A stretch of DNA of 64,000 nucleotides from Sesamum alatum (lineage: Eukaryota > Streptophyta > Magnoliopsida > Lamiales > Pedaliaceae), in NCBI GenBank assembly GCA_034509735.1, contig JACGWO010000006.1:8199001-8263000 (forward strand), in the 5' to 3' direction. This document shows, one piece after another, positions 52,339 to 64,000 of this stretch (the first letter of the stretch is position 1; each line of letters opens with the position of its first letter). The notes beneath the pieces are model-generated. The model worked only from the letters and a program-made list of their open reading frames with translations, made no database searches and had not been told where the DNA came from. The position numbers and the translations under genes were made by a program.

Positions 52339-53169
52339 GCTAATGATGAACTGATGACTGACTTGTGTGTCGTCCCATTCATGTTGCTTCGGTAGCAATA
52401 GATTCTTTTTACAGCAAAGTTGTAGGCTAGAAATGCGAGGAGGTACCACCTCCCTCATCGGCATGTCTAATATATGTCCAGGTCTATGTGAATAGCAATG
52501 TCTATCTCGGGCAAACAACTCTTCGTTCAGGTGAATTTTAGTTTATATTTTCAGAACTTGTACCCTAATTTCTTTTCATTTGTGAAAGGAGAACAGCTTG
52601 ATAGAGGATTGGTAGCATAGATTGATTATAAGTAGTGTGCATTTTTTTGGTTGTCAAAGCACACTTATTTTTCAATTTATACTATTCAAATTCACCTTTC
52701 TGGTGAGGCTTCAGTTTTCCGTAAGTCATGTATAAAGGGAAGGAAATTCAAAAGCCTTATTCTTGATATACCTGGAACAGTATGCAGCTTTAAATAGCTG
52801 CCTCGCAGGATTCACTATTCCATTAAGGAATTTTCTTGTGGTGGTATGGTCATTGATGGTTTTGATGTTTTATCATCTTTATTTTGTTGAACTAGCATTC
52901 AAGTAGCATCTAGTTTAATGGATCAATCTCCTCTTAGAACGCATTTGGGCGTTGGCCAGCGTTAACAATATTTGATGTAGGAAGTAAGCTGAGCATGCCT
53001 GCTCTGTATGCAAACTTTTAACTATGATGAATATAAACAAATGAAGCATAGATGTGGGTCTTAATTCTCTTCACAAGAAGACAGTTCCTCTTTAAGAGTG
53101 ATGGGAATGATATGATATTAAGTGGACAGAAATTAAGAAGAATAACGGAGTTCGATATGCAGAAAGGTT

Positions 53170-54540
53170 TTACTGGAATTCTCAGTGGGGTTGAAGGGGT
53201 ATCCTCCTCCTATAGGGGGTTTATTGGGCTGGAGGTTGCCTTAGGGATAAAGTTGCCATCAGACTCTTTTGTGTCTTGCGACTTCACTCTACTCAAACGG
53301 GTGGGCTCTTATCTAGTCTTACGAGGTTCTCCTCAGTTGTGGTTTGAGAGGTCCTTGCGTAGATTGCCCACTGAACTACATGGGACGTCCATCGTGGTCA
53401 TGGGTCTAACTATGCTTCAGCCTTTACTTTACTTGTGGGAAATTCACAACCCTTGGTCCTTCCTTAAGGGCGTGATCGTGCCTGAGCCTCTACTTTGGGT
53501 GGAGGATCCAAGCATGTTTGAACTTCTCCGAGGGCCTACGGAGTTTTTTCTTGGATCTTGTGCTGCTCTACTGGCCTTTGTAGGTCAATTTACTCTATAA
53601 GGGCATCTCATCCGTAACTCATTGAGGAGTGCTTGCTCGAGTAGAGCTTATTTGAGGGTGCTTGCTCAGAGTAGGGCTTATGTGAGGGTGCTTGCTCAGA
53701 CTGACGAGACTCCAAGTATCTGAACATACTAGGGCTCAGGTGCCTTTATAAAGCCTTTTTTAGGGGTCCAATCGAAGTACAAAATAATGAGAATACGGTG
53801 ATAGGAATTAAGAGAGTACAAATAAATAAAGTTGGAGTGAAATTCCTCATTTTTTGTGTATAAGTGGGAGATTGAAATTGAAGTTGAAGTTTTTCTCGCT
53901 GGGGGAAATTGCAATTTATTGGCAACCACTCAGCCAGTTGGATAAGGTCGAATCTCCCACGAATTCGATGGGAGGGGTTATCTCTTAGAAGTTGAAAGTC
54001 CCTGATCTTCAAAGGGAATGACAAAAGGAGTCCGTTGTGGATGAGGTTCCTAGATTCCAAAGGTGGTTAAGGGGATATCCCCCTCACTGTTGGGTTCTCG
54101 ATTGGAGGTTACCTCAGAGATAAGGAACGCCGCTCAGCCCTTCTTCTATGGCCGCCATGTGTCCTGCTTGGACGGCTGGTGCTTATCCAGTCTCATGGGA
54201 ACTTTTGCTGATGTGTTTGGAAGGTCAACATAGATGCTACCTGGACCACTCCATGGATGCCCCATGGTATCTATGCCTGACTATGCTTGGCCGCCTTTAC
54301 TTTGGCTAGGGGATCCTAGACCCTGGACTTCCATAGGGTCTGACTGTGTCTAGGTCTCTACTTTAGATGGGGGATCCTAGACCCTTGGGTTTCCCCGGGG
54401 GCCTGTGGGGTCTTATCGGATGCGGGCTGCTTGGACCTTATTAGGTCAATTTTTACTTCGGGAGCACCTCTCGCTCGACTCTTTAGGGCAGCCTGGGCCA
54501 TAGTCGGATTGGGCTTCCTAGCCGCTTTAAGGTTTCTTGA
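53170..54540. repeat. pair of diverged direct repeats, about 430-450 bp each
   Basis: Copy 1 (about 53180-53620) and copy 2 (about 54060-54490) share ordered blocks: 'ggttgaaggggtatcc'/'ggttaaggggatatcc', 'tggaggttgcc'/'tggaggttacc', 'cctctactttgggtggaggatcc'/'tctactttagatgggggatcc', 'gtaggtcaattt'/'ttaggtcaattt'. Between them (53625-53700) is a short triple repeat of 'gagggtgcttgctcagagta'. An open frame across copy 1 (53052-53600) has no recognisable domain. Probably the non-coding interior or LTRs of an old retroelement. Confidence 0.55.
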
Positions 54541-55180
54541 GTTCTTGCATTCCTTTGAACTCTCACATATATGTTATACTTTTAGTTGCTTTGAGCCTCT
54601 TTGAGCCATTTTTATTGGCATCAAGGAAGATTATTATCATGAGTAAATTTTGGATATTAATTTAATTGTCAGTTTCCATGGGCGTGGGCTCTTCAGGAGC
54701 ATTATTTGGTTCTTTGAGACATTAAATTGCAATTTTCTCTTTTAAGGAGTTTTATCTTCCATTGACCAGCCTTTTGATACTTCGTGTGTTGTTTGTAGCC
54801 TATTTTGTTTCCACTTCTAGTATGATGAAATATTTCCTTGAAATATACGTAAGTATATTCTCTAACCACAACATCCAAAATTATTTCGCCACATAAATTT
54901 TCAATCGTAATATAATTTTGAGAGGTCAAACCATAATCAACCAACACAATCTAATATTTTAGAGCTACGATGCCGATCACTCGAAATGAGCTCAAGAGAG
55001 GAATTAGGAACTTCTAGTGGTCACATAACTTCCCTTTAGATTATTCCAAAAAACAAGGGTATCCTTTGCAACTAAATACCCTTTTATATTTTACATATAT
55101 GTAGTGTCAATAGGAAGATAGTTGCTTTTGCAATATCCAACTGGGTATGCTTAATTTCCTTATTTAATCGTGAATGTATC

Positions 55181-55600
55181 AACAAATATTTCACATCGGT
55201 TGCAGATGAGAAACTTGAGTGGCTTATAAGTCCCATACTTCATCTCTCTCTAGCGAGGGCACCTTTTCAGGACAAAACGCGGGAAGCTCATTTGTAGCCA
55301 AAATAGACAATATCTTGTCGAACGAGGCACACGAATAAAGTCGCAAGCCGCATCATTTGGGGCGTCTGTCGAAACGAGGCCATGTGTCAGTCCCAAGCCC
55401 CTCGTTTGGTGGGGCTTATATGTAAACAAACATCCCACATTGGTTGCAGACGAAGAGTTTGAATGTGGCTTATAAATCCCAATTGCCTCCGCTCCCTAAC
55501 GAGGCGTCTTTTCAAGACGAAAGCGTGAAGTTCAATTTGTAGCCCAAACCGGACGAATACTCTTACACAACGGGGCACATCAAGTCGCAAGACATATCAA
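55181..55600 (+). repeat. two direct repeats each with a USE-like motif and TATA box
   Basis: Copy 1 has 'atttcacatcggttgcagat' then 'ggcttataagtccc'; copy 2 (from about 55424) has 'catcccacattggttgcaga' then 'ggcttataaatccc'. Both continue through 'cgaggcgtcttttcaagacg'-like and 'tttgtagcc.aaa..ggac' text. The first motif resembles the plant snRNA upstream element RTCCCACATCG, and the TATA lies about 25-28 bp further on. The transcribed part matches no snRNA I know. Similar promoters occur in small plant LTR elements, which is the likelier identity. Confidence 0.55.
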
Positions 55601-56480
55601 ATCTTATCATCATAATTCACAACTTTGAGGTGAATCTCGAAATCAAATGATCCATAATAACATTTTTTTACCAGTAATTGTCCAAAGCAACATATATTTC
55701 AAGTTTTGACGATGACAACATATTATCAATGTATATATAAAAATACCATTGAACAAAAAAAAATAAAATGCAAATAATATCTAAACTTACTATAAGAAAA
55801 ATAAGATAATAAGAAAAGACCAAGAAAATTTCTAAAATGATTGCTACAAAAATAATCTTCCTTCAAACATCAATACTTACAAGTTTGATTCACGTAATTC
55901 ACCCCAAGATCACATTTTTAAATACAAGAAATAAAGTAGAAAAAATGAATAAGAATACCCACCAGGAATATGAGGACTCGCATTGGCCAGAATCTTTTTG
56001 CCTATGTTACGAAATAATATTTTCTTTCCTAAATTTGAAAAAGCCTAGCCAAAAAGAACAAATATGATTCGTCACAGTTAAATTCAGCAAAAAATATCAT
56101 TCTCGGGAGTCTACCAAATAAAGTCCTTAAAGAGCCACAAAAAATATAAAGATTTACCGAAACCCCAACTTGAATCCCAAACAAAATTCTGTTTCTTTTT
56201 CAGGTCCAAGTCCTAGTTGAGTTGAATTCTAACATGCAATGCCATCTGCCTTCACATCAATACAGCTATGATCACATAAGAGCACAAATCAAATCCTCAG
56301 AAAAACGATTTGAACCAACTAATGGTTTCTAAAGAGGCCTTCCTCATATATCCGCTTTATTCTAATAATCCTACTACCATGGACAAGTCACAAGGGCCGC
56401 ATTACTTGAACAAGTTCCAGAGGACTTCAAGAAAAGAAAGCAAATTAAATTCGTCGTCTAGATTAGAACACGGAAGGCTG
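55601..56480. other. intergenic, AT-rich, nothing recognised
   Basis: No coding exon, transposon terminus or structured repeat could be supported here on either strand. Confidence 0.5.
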
Positions 56481-56487
56481 CCGCAAA

Positions 56488-56652
56488 CTACCCTTGAGTA
56501 GGTCCACATGCTGCAGATGTATTATCTTTAGCAATACAACAAAGGGCAATTTTAGAAGGAAGGCCGCAGTCTACTGCTTGCAGCTCTTCAAGCATCCTAA
56601 CATGTCAGTTATACGGAATTTCACAGTCAATTGGTTTGTCTTCCCCAGCAAC
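56488..56652 (-). pseudogene. orphan terminal-type exon with one in-frame stop
   Basis: Minus strand: after an acceptor TATTTGCAG the frame reads VAGEDKPIDCEIPYN, stop (TGA at 56605-56607), then HVRMLEELQAVDCG...GPTQG, stop at 56488-56490: 55 codons. The text on both sides of the TGA looks like ordinary protein in the same frame. A single C-to-T change (CGA to TGA) would explain it, or the exon truly ends at the first stop. It could be the last exon of the SEC-C gene upstream or of another gene. The protein is not recognised. Confidence 0.35.
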
Positions 56653-57839
56653 CTGCAAATACAATTGTTTAATGAAAATGGGGCACAGTTGGAAGTATGG
56701 CATAAATACAGGGAAGTTTCATACATCACAATGTATAGAATAGGCAGGAAATCAAAGACAGAAAACCGCTTGAAGAAAAGTTTAGATCAGGATGTAAAGA
56801 TGTTCATTTGGCACCTATTTTAACAACAGCTTTTTGCATGTGCAACAAAAAGATTTTCAATATTCATTTAGTACAAAAAATGACTTGCGATTGACAGTAA
56901 AGAATCAGATGCCTTGTAGACGGACAAGTTAAAATTTAAGTCATGAGGAATGTACATACAAGCTCCAGCATTTAAGAATAGGTAGAGAAAGTTGCACAAG
57001 AAAGGCATTTCAAACAATTCATCAGATCGTGTATTTCCAAAGTTCTTTGGATGTGGTGAATCAAGGAATAGGATTTAAGTAAAAAATGAACTGGCGCGCA
57101 GGAAATGTGCTTGGATAACAAAAGAACCCAAAGTGCGCTAGAGGCTCTGGTGCTTGGGCTTAAAATGCATGTAGACACTACAATCAACTATTGATGGGTA
57201 TGACCGTTCCTCATCACAAAGGTTTTAACCCAAAAGTCAATGACAATTAAGATTTAGCAGCTTGATATATCCAGTATATCATGAAACTTCAAACCAATTG
57301 CGTGATTTTGGGGGCCCGGATTGACTATGTTTAAATTCCAAACTCAACTGAGCTTTTTGTATGAGTTCAAGTGTACAAAATCTAAACTCGAGCTCAAGAA
57401 TTAAAAATCCTATTCTACTATCAACTCAGCTGTTAATTCATAATAAATAACAACCATTAAATTGTCTCCTCGAGAAAGAGAGAAACAAGAATAAGACCGC
57501 AATTAGTAATCAAATTTGGTTCCAGAGAGAAATAATCTTTGCACTAGACGGACCAGTCAAATAATGAAGCTCATACTTTATTGAATAGGAAGCATTTTAA
57601 TGCAAATTAATTCTTAAGAAAACTAGAAACTTCAATTTACATCACTGCTAAAGTGAGAGACTGTGAGAGGAGCAGAACAGCCATCACTCTATGCTGCAAA
57701 GTTAAATGAACCCTAACTGACTTTCTTTCAAAATATTTGTTCTACAAACCAAGTTAATACAATGTAGCACTCACATCAGAGATTAGAAAGAGTGAAACAA
57801 AAAACAATCCTAACAACGGATATAGGCACTTCCGCCATC

Positions 57840-57902
57840 ATCTCTTTTACTTCCTCAATCAGACTCTGATTTTGGTGACTTCTGCCACATTCTTCTTTTT
57901 TG
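57840..57902 (-). CDS. possible additional exon of the minus-strand SEC-C locus
   Basis: After a plausible acceptor TTTCCAG at 57903 the minus strand encodes a Lys-rich stretch ending in SPKSESD and a stop in one frame; a second frame is open longer. It lies downstream of exon 4, whose donor needs a partner. The frame cannot be decided because exon 4 itself carries indels. Confidence 0.2.
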
Positions 57903-58029
57903 CTGGAAACTGTAATTCATTGAAGGCAAATCAACTTTAAGCTGAAAACTCCACCGACGCCAACCCCATTCATCCTCATATGTCAGGTTGGGCCTTCAGC
58001 CATCGTCGCCAAGCCCATGGCTGCCTAAC

Positions 58030-58440
58030 CATAAATAATTATCGGTGATTATTCACCACATCACAGCTCCACTACAGCCCAAATCAGCCCTCACCATCAA
58101 AAACCCACCCACTACAAACACCATTCAAGATACTGCAGGCCCAGCTTTCGCCCTTTCTTTGTTGATTGGGCCCAGAAAGCCACCCCTCCAAGTACTTGCC
58201 ATCAATCTACTTTCTTGCTCTCCACCCAGTGCAGAAATCTGCCATCCATCACCAAACTCCTTTTACTTTCAACAGCCCAGACCTCAACTACAAAGACGAG
58301 CCCACCCTTTCCCTCACACCCAACCCCTACCATTCCTGGGCAATTAACTCGCACCTCATCCACCCTAGCACCAAACTCCATCCGGGGGGTGGGGGAAGGT
58401 TTGGTTTTAGGTTTTATATTTAGTCGTATTTCTAAAAAAT
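58030..58440. other. C-rich stretch, no gene supported
   Basis: Unusually C-rich plus strand ('ccctcacacccaacccctacc') with overlapping short open frames in all three phases. This looks compositional; no family motif is visible. It lies between exon 4 of the SEC-C locus and its possible downstream exon. Confidence 0.4.
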
Positions 58441-58838
58441 GAAATATGCGTACTTAAGGGTGAGCATAATTTGAAGTCTTCTGTTGTACTCCCGCTTAAT
58501 ATTTTGTTGGGATATTAGATGATGGTTAAATTGCCAATTTAACATATTTCCCGCCAAGTTTGCTAAGGGTGTTAGTCAAAAGGGCTATTTATAGTTCAAT
58601 AGTAAGAGGGAATTTCGTAATATCTCTGCAGTGAAAATGGAAGGTGATGTAATTAACCTAAAGTATGCTGCCTTCCAAAAGCTCAAAGAATAGGAATGAC
58701 ATACTTTGAATCTAAATTAGTTTTGAAAATTGACTTTGGATTTATAGGATGTAAATTCAAAAGTGATGGTTTTGAGGAAGTTCCTTAAATAGTACACATA
58801 ACTCTATTTAACATTTTACATGAAAGCTAAAGATTTAC

Positions 58839-61800
58839 CTTTTGTACAACTTTCGAGACACAGGGGCAGGGCGCATTCCTCTTTTTGCCCCACTCTTAGC
58901 CAAGTAGACCGCGCACATCTAAAGGGAGATGATCCCATCAATTTCTGAAGCTGCATTAACGCCTTGACAAGTTAAAATTCAAATAGTAGAAAACATAAAA
59001 ATAAAGATAAAACTGCCAAGACATGAAAAGATCTTTCTTATCTTTGTTCATCCCTAAGAAGTTGACAAAGCATTGCCTCTTAAGTTGCAGTCATGATGCA
59101 TACTTGAGGCAGCAACTAGATTGCCAACTTAAAAGGACAAGGAAAAGGAAAAGTGAAAGCAGTAAAAATGGATATCCTATGCTTTTTATTTTCATATAAT
59201 AAAAATGACCAAAAGGAAAACATTTTCCAGCATACAGTTATAACTTTGGAACAAAAGAATATACAAAAGACATTTAAATTCAAATGCATACTTGTATGCG
59301 CTATTTCTTGTTTGTCCGTTGATAGCATGCAAGACATGTTTTTCTCTAATCGTTTTGCTTTTCACTTATTTTATAAAGTATGACCAGGAAATCATCAAAT
59401 CTAACTGAATCCATTGACTGTGAATTCTTTCAGACATATCTATTAAAAGTTCTGTTTTTCCTTTTTTTCTCCATATATTTCAAACTCTATGCTCATGTAT
59501 ATCTGTCCTGTTACTCACATTCATCATGCGTTTCCTAACTTTCCGTAAAGAAGTGACAACACTGTCAAAAGAGAACAAGTTACAGACCACCAATCGCCTT
59601 AATAATGGACTTGCTTTAAGATGCTGTTCAGTAAGACTGTTGACTATTTCAGTTCAATACATCTTATCCGCACTATTTATTTCTCTGTAGCGTTAATTTC
59701 CTGACTAAGGACTAGCCCTTATTATTTTATCACTAAATTACTTTCATACAGATGTATTAATTTATTTCGGATTCAAATCAAATTAAACATTCATGTTTAG
59801 GGAACTCTTTGTGAGACCCAAATAAAAACACTCTAAGAGCCACTAAGTAATGCAAAATGAAATGAAAGAAAGAAAAGCACTATAAGAACCTGTCAGAATT
59901 AGTGAAACCTATAATTTCTAAGAATTCAGAACCAAAAAAGAGAATGAGAGTGCAATGTGAAGTTTGGACAAACTTTAGTATTTTTAAAGACAAAAATAAA
60001 ACTGCGATTTCAACTAATAATATGGGAGAATGAATTGTTCTCTATAAGTATTTCTGCCCCGTCGAAACGGAACGAGATTAAGCGTTGCAAGTTATGTAAA
60101 CTCGCTGGCAATAAAACATAGCGGCTATAATTTCATAAACAAATGTACCTTTCTTCTATTAAACCCAAACCATCAAAACAGATTCTAAATCATGGATAAT
60201 CCTTGGATTAATTTTTCCGTATGTAAACATGAATCTTAATACCTCAGTAGTAAACAACTATCATAAAAAGACTAAAATGATTATTCAGCAATATAAGCAA
60301 TATAACTAATGTGATTGAAACATAAGCAATGTTCCTGTTCTCATAATACTCAATGTTCCCTTGTCCACGCAAAAGTTACCCCTCTAACTCTTTAATACAA
60401 TTATTAAGTCAAAATAGCAGTACTAAATGATGTATAAAAACGTATAAAACTAGCTTTCACCAAACAAAAGATTGATTCTCTAAAGGGTGAGAAATAAAGT
60501 ACATTGTGATGAATACCTCTGCATACTCTTTGGCATTGGTTTGCCTTCCGCTTAAGTTGCTCAAGCTTTCTTTGTGCTTCTTTGCCCACGTATTGACAGG
60601 TTCATTTTTCAAACATCTAAGAGTGGGGTGCAATTCAACTGTTTTGCTGCCTCCATCTTTTGACTAGCTTGAATATTCTAACAGCAAAAAGAAGTCCCGA
60701 AGAAATTGGGAGAACCACTCAACATCTATCATAAATCCGTGCAACAGCATCAGATATGACATCATCACCTATCTTAGTAAAGAACCAGCTAGTTTTGCGG
60801 GAGCATTCAATTAAATAACTTCAAGCATTCAGCTCATGAATAAATTTTGAAATATTGAAACTAGAAGATAAAACTTTGAGAGAGGGCTATTGGGAAGATG
60901 ATACAAGGATGATGAAAAATAGGCTTAACAACGTAAAATTATTTGTTTATCATCAATGGAACTGAATCATAAATTTTCTCTCGGAAGCTGCAAATAGAGG
61001 AAGAGGTAGCATTTCTAGCCACAAAAACCTGCACTTGTGACATGTATAAATTGGAAACTTGAAACCACTTCCAAATCTGATGGTCTTTGGCGCGGATTAG
61101 TATTCGAATTCCCATCAAAATGTCTACCAAAGGGTCAAAATTGCATTCAAATCTTGCCAGATAATATGCCAATCTACGATAACAAGATTAACCGAGGGAG
61201 AGAGAATACTTATCATTACTAATCAATAAAATGTAGTATTATGTAAGTGAAACAATGTACAGTCCTCACTAAGTAATCATTGACGAATATAAGTATCCGG
61301 AGTCATCAACATTAGAGAAGGGGTCAAGTAAGTTATAGCTTTAGTTAGTGTATATGCGATTTCTGAAGTCGCGGATGACAAGGAAACGCGTACGTCTCGG
61401 TAAGAACATCAAAATATAATATGGGGAGTTTAGCTTGTGACAAGTCAGTGACAACAACAATAAGTCAAACTGGCGCTTGATTCCTGGATACTCTAAATAA
61501 ATTTTCGTAGAGCATAAGACCTCCAAGTTTGTGTTAATAAGAACCTGCGAAATTGTGTCTGGGTCTTCATTAGTGCTGATCTAATTTGAACCCTTTGTTT
61601 TGACATCCAATTTGAACCCTTTGTTTGGACATGTTCTATCCTTTCCTTTGTCTATCTTTGAGGAGGTCCATATACGAGAGCACAATTAAAGCTACGTATC
61701 TCCATATCTTGTTGCTCCACCTAAGTGAATACCATTTGAGAAGCATAGTGTTACTCCATCTAGTTTCCATCAATGAAGTCACACGCTTAGGTTTCTAGGT

Positions 61801-62800
61801 TTAACCCTGATCCTCAATCCGAATGTATGACCCTAGAAATGGAGCGAGAGACAATCAACTGTGGGACCTAACCAATCAATTAAAAGAAACCAGTACTTAG
61901 ATTAGGCAACTTTTTTATTTATGCCTCTAAACAATCTAAAATTCTATTTAGTAGTAGTTGCTGCAGACAAGAGAAACGAAGCTAATTTGTAAGAGATAGG
62001 TGAGCCTGACAAACAAGTACGCTAGATAGCTTTTATATAATTGGGGAGCAGTTCCAATTTAAGGTTCAATGGCATTGAAACACACATCTCTTCAAGGAAA
62101 AAAGAGAAGAAGCTAAATGCCAAGTGATTGCCTGGGTTTTATAGGTTTACTATATGTAATGTTTGAGAAGAAGTTTAATCACTCACTGGAGCGTCCAAGT
62201 ACAGATCTTCCTAAAGAAAACCTTTCAAATAAAATCTCATTAACCAAAGAAACCACTGAGACATAGTTTGCTCGTGGAAAGGTTGGACAAGCAATTCAGG
62301 CACACAGCTTTAGAGAACAAGCTTATAGTTTTTAATGATGTAAAATAGTAAAATAGAAATTATACTAATTTTATCTCACTGACAGAGGAGAGGCACCAAC
62401 CTCCCTGTAGGACCAAACCCCCAAGACATCGAATTATGGCTCCTGCTTTTTGAGCATCTTGAAAAAGTGGCGTCACTGCTCCGCCCCGCACTATGTACTC
62501 GCTATCAAAGTCCCCAACTTCCTGGCTTTGCTCATTTCCTCGGCAAAGTTCATGTAAACAAAATCAAAACCCCAATCGCCATTTACAATAATTTTGCAAC
62601 AAAATCACTCAACGCAAAAGGGTGAAACGTTCGGCGAATTCCGCGGATTCGGCGGTGGTCTTCTGGCCGGTTAATAATCCTTTCATCTTGTCCATCCATG
62701 AGGCGCTGAGAGGGGACGTAGAAGAGATGAAACGGGGACCGTATGGAGTCAAGTAGCGGCCGCTGTCACGGGAATGGGATGAGAGAAGTAATCGAAGCAT
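58839..62800 (-). pseudogene. SEC-C (CPC zinc) motif protein gene, four exons with many single-base indels
   Basis: Exon 1, 62614-62800, reads from ATG at 62800 as a mitochondrial-type presequence (MLRLLLSSHSRDSGRYL..RFISSTS) followed by WMDKMKGLLTGQKTT and FTLL; it is intact. Exon 2, about 62401-62550, reads NFAEEMSKARKLGT, shifts, then SEYIV, PLFQDAQKAGAIIRCLGG, shifts again. Exon 3, 60517-60677, reads NIQASQKMEAAKQLNCTPLL, then stops at TGA; KEAQRKLEQLK appears in another frame. Exon 4, 58839-58950, reads LQKLMGSS, then PLDV, then RNAPCPC, the zinc-binding start of a SEC-C motif, in shifting frames. Donor sites of all four exons and acceptors of exons 3 and 4 are canonical; the exon 2 acceptor is not. 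Indels are all 1 bp, mostly in homopolymers. Either a recently dead gene or sequence error; the exact product is unnamed. Confidence 0.6.
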
Positions 62801-62829
62801 TATTATTAGTATAGTTATACGGATGTATT

Positions 62830-64000
62830 TGTGTGCCTAGAATGCATTGCTCCGCTAATGCTACTGCTTCAATTTAGGGTTTTGGATCAAATGCCTAAAT
62901 TAATTAACCAAGACTCAATTATTCAGCTTTGGCTCGTCTTCTACTTCTCAACTCAAACAATTTACCCCCCCTCGTTCTATTTTTCAAGTTTTTTTTCTTT
63001 TTGTTTTTTTTTTTAAAAGGGGAAGAACTTGGATTTAAAGTCAAGCTCATGAAAACAAAATGGGGAGCAAGCAGTAGGTAGCTTCGCTATCTTGAATAGA
63101 AAGTAATGTCATTTCCAATTTTATTATCTTTTTTAATTTTTAATTTTATTTATATAATAATTGAAGTATAATTAAATTATCAATATATATCTAAAAATTA
63201 AATTACATTAGAAATAATATTGTGTATAACTAAAAGAAATATCATAAGATAATTTGCGTATATACAAACTAATATTTGTACCAGCATTAAATATAATTAG
63301 TCAACCCGCATTCACCGCACTTGTATTACAAATCTAATAAGTTAACTTGACAATAAAGTATAACTCTCCTAAATTTCAACATAAACAAATCAGTAATAAC
63401 TACATAATTTTTCACTATAATTTGGGTTATTTTCATTTTGGTCCTGTATTTTTAAATTGATTTTTGAAATGGTCCAATTCCTTTTGTTATTTTTTAATTT
63501 CATCCTTCTATAGTGGAATTTTTGACCAATTTTTTCAAAAAATTGTCTTTGTCAAAAATGCCCCCCAAAAATTTTGGTAAAATATGCGCAATTGCAAAAT
63601 CATTCCTCCTTTTTCTAACTAAATTTCAATTTAGTTCCTTATAATGGTTAGGAAATTATGACAATTGGAATTTGATCAATTTGAAGGCCACTACCCGACA
63701 GTTGGAATTTGGTCTTTTGCCAAACATACTCCCTTATAACATATTGTACAATTAGAAAATGAAATGTACAAATTAAATTTACAAAAAGCAAGAAAAATAC
63801 AGCAAGAAGGTTGCAAGTATCCAATGGCAATCAACCCATATTTTTTTAAAAACTATTTCACATAAAAATCAATCATCAACCACTTATCATTTCCAACCAA
63901 TTATTGTTTATTCATTGATTATGTCTTCTTCAAATTCAATCAACAACAACATAAATGGAGTAACGATAAAAAGTATATAAGATATGTCAATAATATATAC
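62830..64000. other. intergenic, AT-rich, no gene seen
   Basis: Upstream of the SEC-C locus. Contains pyrimidine runs near 62985-63015 and AT-rich DNA; 63420-63840 has text of the kind found at MITE ends ('ttttggtcctgtatttttaa') but no inverted partner was found. Confidence 0.4.

Noticed and set aside
53052..53600. 182-codon plus-strand open frame
   Set aside because: Overlaps a direct-repeat copy, no recognisable domain or codon pattern, and the second repeat copy is not open.
55221..55345. functional U-type snRNA gene
   Set aside because: The promoter motifs look right, but the sequence after the TATA matches no U1-U6, U3 or 7SL sequence I recognise, and two tandem copies suggest a repeat.
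1..64000. a new multi-gene defence or biosynthetic system
   Set aside because: The host genes are unrelated single loci; the remaining DNA is explained by transposons, MITEs and simple repeats, with no clustered unknown genes.

Overview
This is plant nuclear DNA, most likely from a eudicot. It is AT-rich, its genes are split by canonical GT-AG introns, two of its proteins look plastid-targeted, and most of the remaining sequence is transposon-derived. Nothing bacterial, organellar or CRISPR-like is visible. The species cannot be fixed from the sequence alone.

Four host loci can be supported. (1) At the left edge, on the minus strand, are the first three exons of zeta-carotene desaturase (ZDS); the rest lies beyond position 1. 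(2) From 17.3 to 32.9 kb, on the plus strand, is a six-exon chloroplast DUF1517 gene of the FLAP1 type. Its third intron carries a whole Ty1/copia element, and its third exon has two compensating 1-bp length changes that leave a TGA in frame. (3) From 43.9 to 52.3 kb, on the plus strand, is an intact 12-exon gene for a 649-residue pepsin-type aspartic protease with a C-terminal membrane anchor. (4) From 58.8 to 62.8 kb, on the minus strand, are four exons of a SEC-C (CPC zinc motif) protein with a mitochondrial-looking N-terminus. Splice sites are mostly kept, but exons 2-4 are peppered with single-base indels. A further orphan exon with one in-frame stop lies at 56.5 kb.

Between the genes: 1.9-6.2 kb is a decayed MuDR-type transposase (minus). 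6.9-7.9 kb is a small tandem repeat split by two MITEs with clear target-site duplications. 9.3-12.26 kb is a broken LINE (plus). 12.45-16.99 kb is a non-autonomous LTR element (minus) with 5-bp target duplication ATTAT; a 2.1-kb solo LTR with its own 5-bp duplication CTTGA sits inside it. 33.3-36.9 kb holds a MITE, a tRNA-derived SINE and a MITE inside a MITE. 37.0-38.2 kb is a LINE ORF1 remnant. 38.4-43.4 kb is a decayed copia element with a MITE in its 3' part. 53.1-54.6 kb and 55.2-55.6 kb hold unassigned direct repeats, the second pair with snRNA-like promoter motifs.

The host genes do not form a pathway or cluster; ZDS and the FLAP1-type protein share only a plastid location. I found no new multi-gene system. 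The observations most worth checking are the indel-bearing exons of loci 2 and 4, because they decide whether those genes are alive, decaying or mis-sequenced.
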